Part shown: one piece after another, positions 45,919 through 47,403 of the stretch | Layout of the letters: every line of letters begins with the position of its first letter | Position numbering within the stretch: the first letter of the stretch is position 1 | DNA from: Pseudoxanthomonas sp. | GTDB taxonomy: Bacteria > Pseudomonadota > Gammaproteobacteria > Xanthomonadales > Xanthomonadaceae | DNA: 47,403 nt | Reading direction: 5' to 3' | NCBI RefSeq assembly: GCF_002863005.1 | Contig: NZ_PKDG01000023.1 | Location: 1 to 47,403 of the forward strand | The notes under the pieces: model-generated | Database searches by the model: none | Seen by the model: only the letters and a program-made list of their open reading frames with translations | Told to the model about the DNA's origin: nothing | Made by a program: the position numbers and the translations under genes

Positions 45919-47403
45919 ATGTTCAAGCACCTCAAGATCGGCAAGCGCCTGGCCATCGGCTTCGCCGTGCTCGTCCTGCTCATCGTCGCCACCGGGGCTT
46001 TCTCCGCGCAGCGGATGGGCGTGGCCCAGGACGTCGTGCTCGACATCACCAAGAAGGAAGTCCCGGCCATCCGCGACCTGGGGCGCATGGCCACGATGCT
46101 GGCCGAGTACCGCGTCAGCGAGCGTGGCCTCGTGGCCGGCTACGAGGACCCGGAAAAGGTCGCCGAATACACGGATGAGCTGATCGCGGGCGGCAAGGCC
46201 TTCGACGAGCTTTCCAAGGCGTATGGCAGCAGCCTGTCCGACCCGCAGGACAAGGCGCTGCACCAGGAGATGATGGCCAAGGCCGCGCTGTACTTCGAGA
46301 ACAGCCGCCGCCTGATCGAGTCCGTCAAGGTCGGCGATCTGACCCCTGCCAGTGGTGCCGGCGATTTGCGCCAGGCCACCGCCGATGCTGTCGGGCGGAT
46401 GCTGGACGCAAAAATGAAGGTGCTGGACAGCGCGGTGGCTGCACAGGAGGCCGGCTACAACACGAACATCAAGGCGATCGGGCTGCTGGTGGTGGTGGCA
46501 ATGCTGTTGGCCATCGCCGCTGCGGTCCTCATCACCCGCTCGATCGTGCGACCGATGGCCGACGTCATGAGCGTCGCCGACGCCGTGGCGCGCGGCCAGC
46601 TCGATCGCCAGATCACGGTCGACGACCGCAGCGAGCTCGGGGACCTGCTCGGTTCCATGCAGCGCATGCAGACGCAGGTGAAATCGGTCATCGCCGCACA
46701 GAGCGAAATGGCGGCGCGCCATGACGAAGGACGGATCAGCTACCGGATGGACGACAGCACGTTCCCCGGCGACTACGGCCGCATGGTGCGCGACACCAAC
46801 GCACTGGTCGGTTCGCACATCGCCGTCAAATTGCGCCTGGTGGAAGTGATGCAGCGCTACGCCGTCGGCGACCTGTCGATCGACATGGATCGCCTGCCCG
46901 GTGAGAAGGCCCAGCTCACCGAAGCCATGGACGCCACCAAGGCCAACCTGTCGGCCATCAATGCCGAGATCAAGCGTCTGGCCGCGGCGGCTGCTTCCGG
47001 CGACTTCAGCCAGCGCGGCGACGTGGCACAGTACCAGTACGACTTCCGCGACATGATCGGCGGACTGAACCAGCTGATGGAAACCACCGACGGCAACCTG
47101 GCGGAAGTGTCCGCCCTGCTCCGGGCCATCGCACGCGGCGACCTGAGCGCGCGCATGGAAGGCGACTTCCACGGGGTGTTCGCCAACATGCGCGACGACG
47201 CGAACGCCACCGTGACGCAGCTGACCGAAATCGTCGGCGGCATCCAGATGGCGGCCATGAGCATCAACACCGCCGCCGGTGAAATCGCCGCCGGCAACAA
47301 CGACCTCTCGCGCCGTACCGAACAGCAGGCCGCCAACCTGGAAGAAACCGCCGCCTCCATGGAGGAACTGACCTCCACCGTGCGCCAGAACGCAGAGTCG
47401 GCC
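45919..47403 (+). CDS. Methyl-accepting chemotaxis protein, poly-HAMP (3' end outside the window)
   Basis: 495 codons are visible and the frame runs off the window. It has TM1 near residues 11-30 (RLAIGFAVLVLLIVATGAF), a four-helix-bundle-like periplasmic sensor of about 155 residues, and TM2 near 190-211 (AIGLLVVVAMLLAIAAAVLI). A HAMP domain follows (RSIVRPMADVMSVADAVARG). Further HAMP-like units recur (VMQRYAVGDLSIDMDRLPGE; RLAAAAASGDFSQRG; LLRAIARGDLSARMEGDFHG). The methyl-accepting helix then begins (NDLSRRTEQQAANLEETAAS, then MEELTSTVRQNAES). Tandem HAMP units between membrane and signalling tip are known in xanthomonad receptors. A FliA promoter lies upstream. Confidence 0.95.
   Translation, partial: MFKHLKIGKRLAIGFAVLVLLIVATGAFSAQRMGVAQDVVLDITKKEVPAIRDLGRMATMLAEYRVSERGLVAGYEDPEKVAEYTDELIAGGKAFDELSKAYGSSLSDPQDKALHQEMMAKAALYFENSRRLIESVKVGDLTPASGAGDLRQATADAVGRMLDAKMKVLDSAVAAQEAGYNTNIKAIGLLVVVAMLLAIAAAVLITRSIVRPMADVMSVADAVARGQLDRQITVDDRSELGDLLGSMQRMQTQVKSVIAAQSEMAARHDEGRISYRMDDSTFPGDYGRMVRDTNALVGSHIAVKLRLVEVMQRYAVGDLSIDMDRLPGEKAQLTEAMDATKANLSAINAEIKRLAAAAASGDFSQRGDVAQYQYDFRDMIGGLNQLMETTDGNLAEVSALLRAIARGDLSARMEGDFHGVFANMRDDANATVTQLTEIVGGIQMAAMSINTAAGEIAAGNNDLSRRTEQQAANLEETAASMEELTSTVRQNAESA

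Overview
The window is a large polar-flagellum and chemotaxis locus from a high-GC gammaproteobacterium. Gene content and order point to the Xanthomonadaceae (Xanthomonas/Stenotrophomonas/Pseudoxanthomonas/Lysobacter group). The strongest marker is the rpoN2-vemR-fleQ trio, followed by fliEFGHIJK, fliLMNOPQR, flhBAF-fleN-fliA-cheYZA, a motA/motB-parC-parP block and a second cheY-cheA operon. I cannot settle the genus from sequence alone. Almost all genes are on the + strand and many start codons overlap the preceding stop (ATGA or TGATG), so the operons are tightly packed.

Layout: 1-3318 holds the end of flagellin fliC with its terminator, then fliD, fliS, a FliT-like small protein and an atypical PilZ-like protein. 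3533-7676 is regulatory: a LuxR/NarL-type response regulator, RpoN2, VemR and FleQ. 7753-14568 encodes the basal body, switch and export genes fliE to fliK, and 14792-19033 encodes fliL to fliR. 19034-28032 is an accessory block between fliR and flhB: a TetR-type regulator, a secreted protein of unknown function, a membrane diguanylate cyclase, and a minus-strand CzcCBA-type divalent-metal efflux operon with a His-rich leader protein. 28144-37785 holds flhB, flhA, flhF, fleN, fliA, cheY, cheZ, a 47-residue membrane protein and cheA1. 38030-41519 holds the stator pair and the ParC/ParP polar-array system. 41705-44422 is a STAS-cheY-cheA2 operon. The window ends with a phosphate-selective-type porin and a poly-HAMP chemoreceptor cut off by the window edge.

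The regulatory cascade can be read from the DNA. Good sigma-54 sites (GG-N10-GC type) precede fliD, fliE, fliL and flhB; the last would drive the operon carrying fliA. Good sigma-28 sites (T(C/A)AAG... N11 ...GCCGATA type) precede cheY, motA, the STAS operon and the chemoreceptor gene. This fits RpoN2/FleQ driving structural and early regulatory genes, FliA then driving chemotaxis and motor genes, and FlhF/FleN setting polar placement and number. The motA sigma-28 site lies so close to the ATG that its mRNA should be nearly leaderless.

Other points of interest are an acidic DDEFEALLD motif shared by the CheA1 linker and, in two tandem copies, by ParP; REP-like inverted doublets at two operon junctions; and a His-rich N-terminus on FliN. 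I found no transposase, CRISPR array, tRNA or rRNA.
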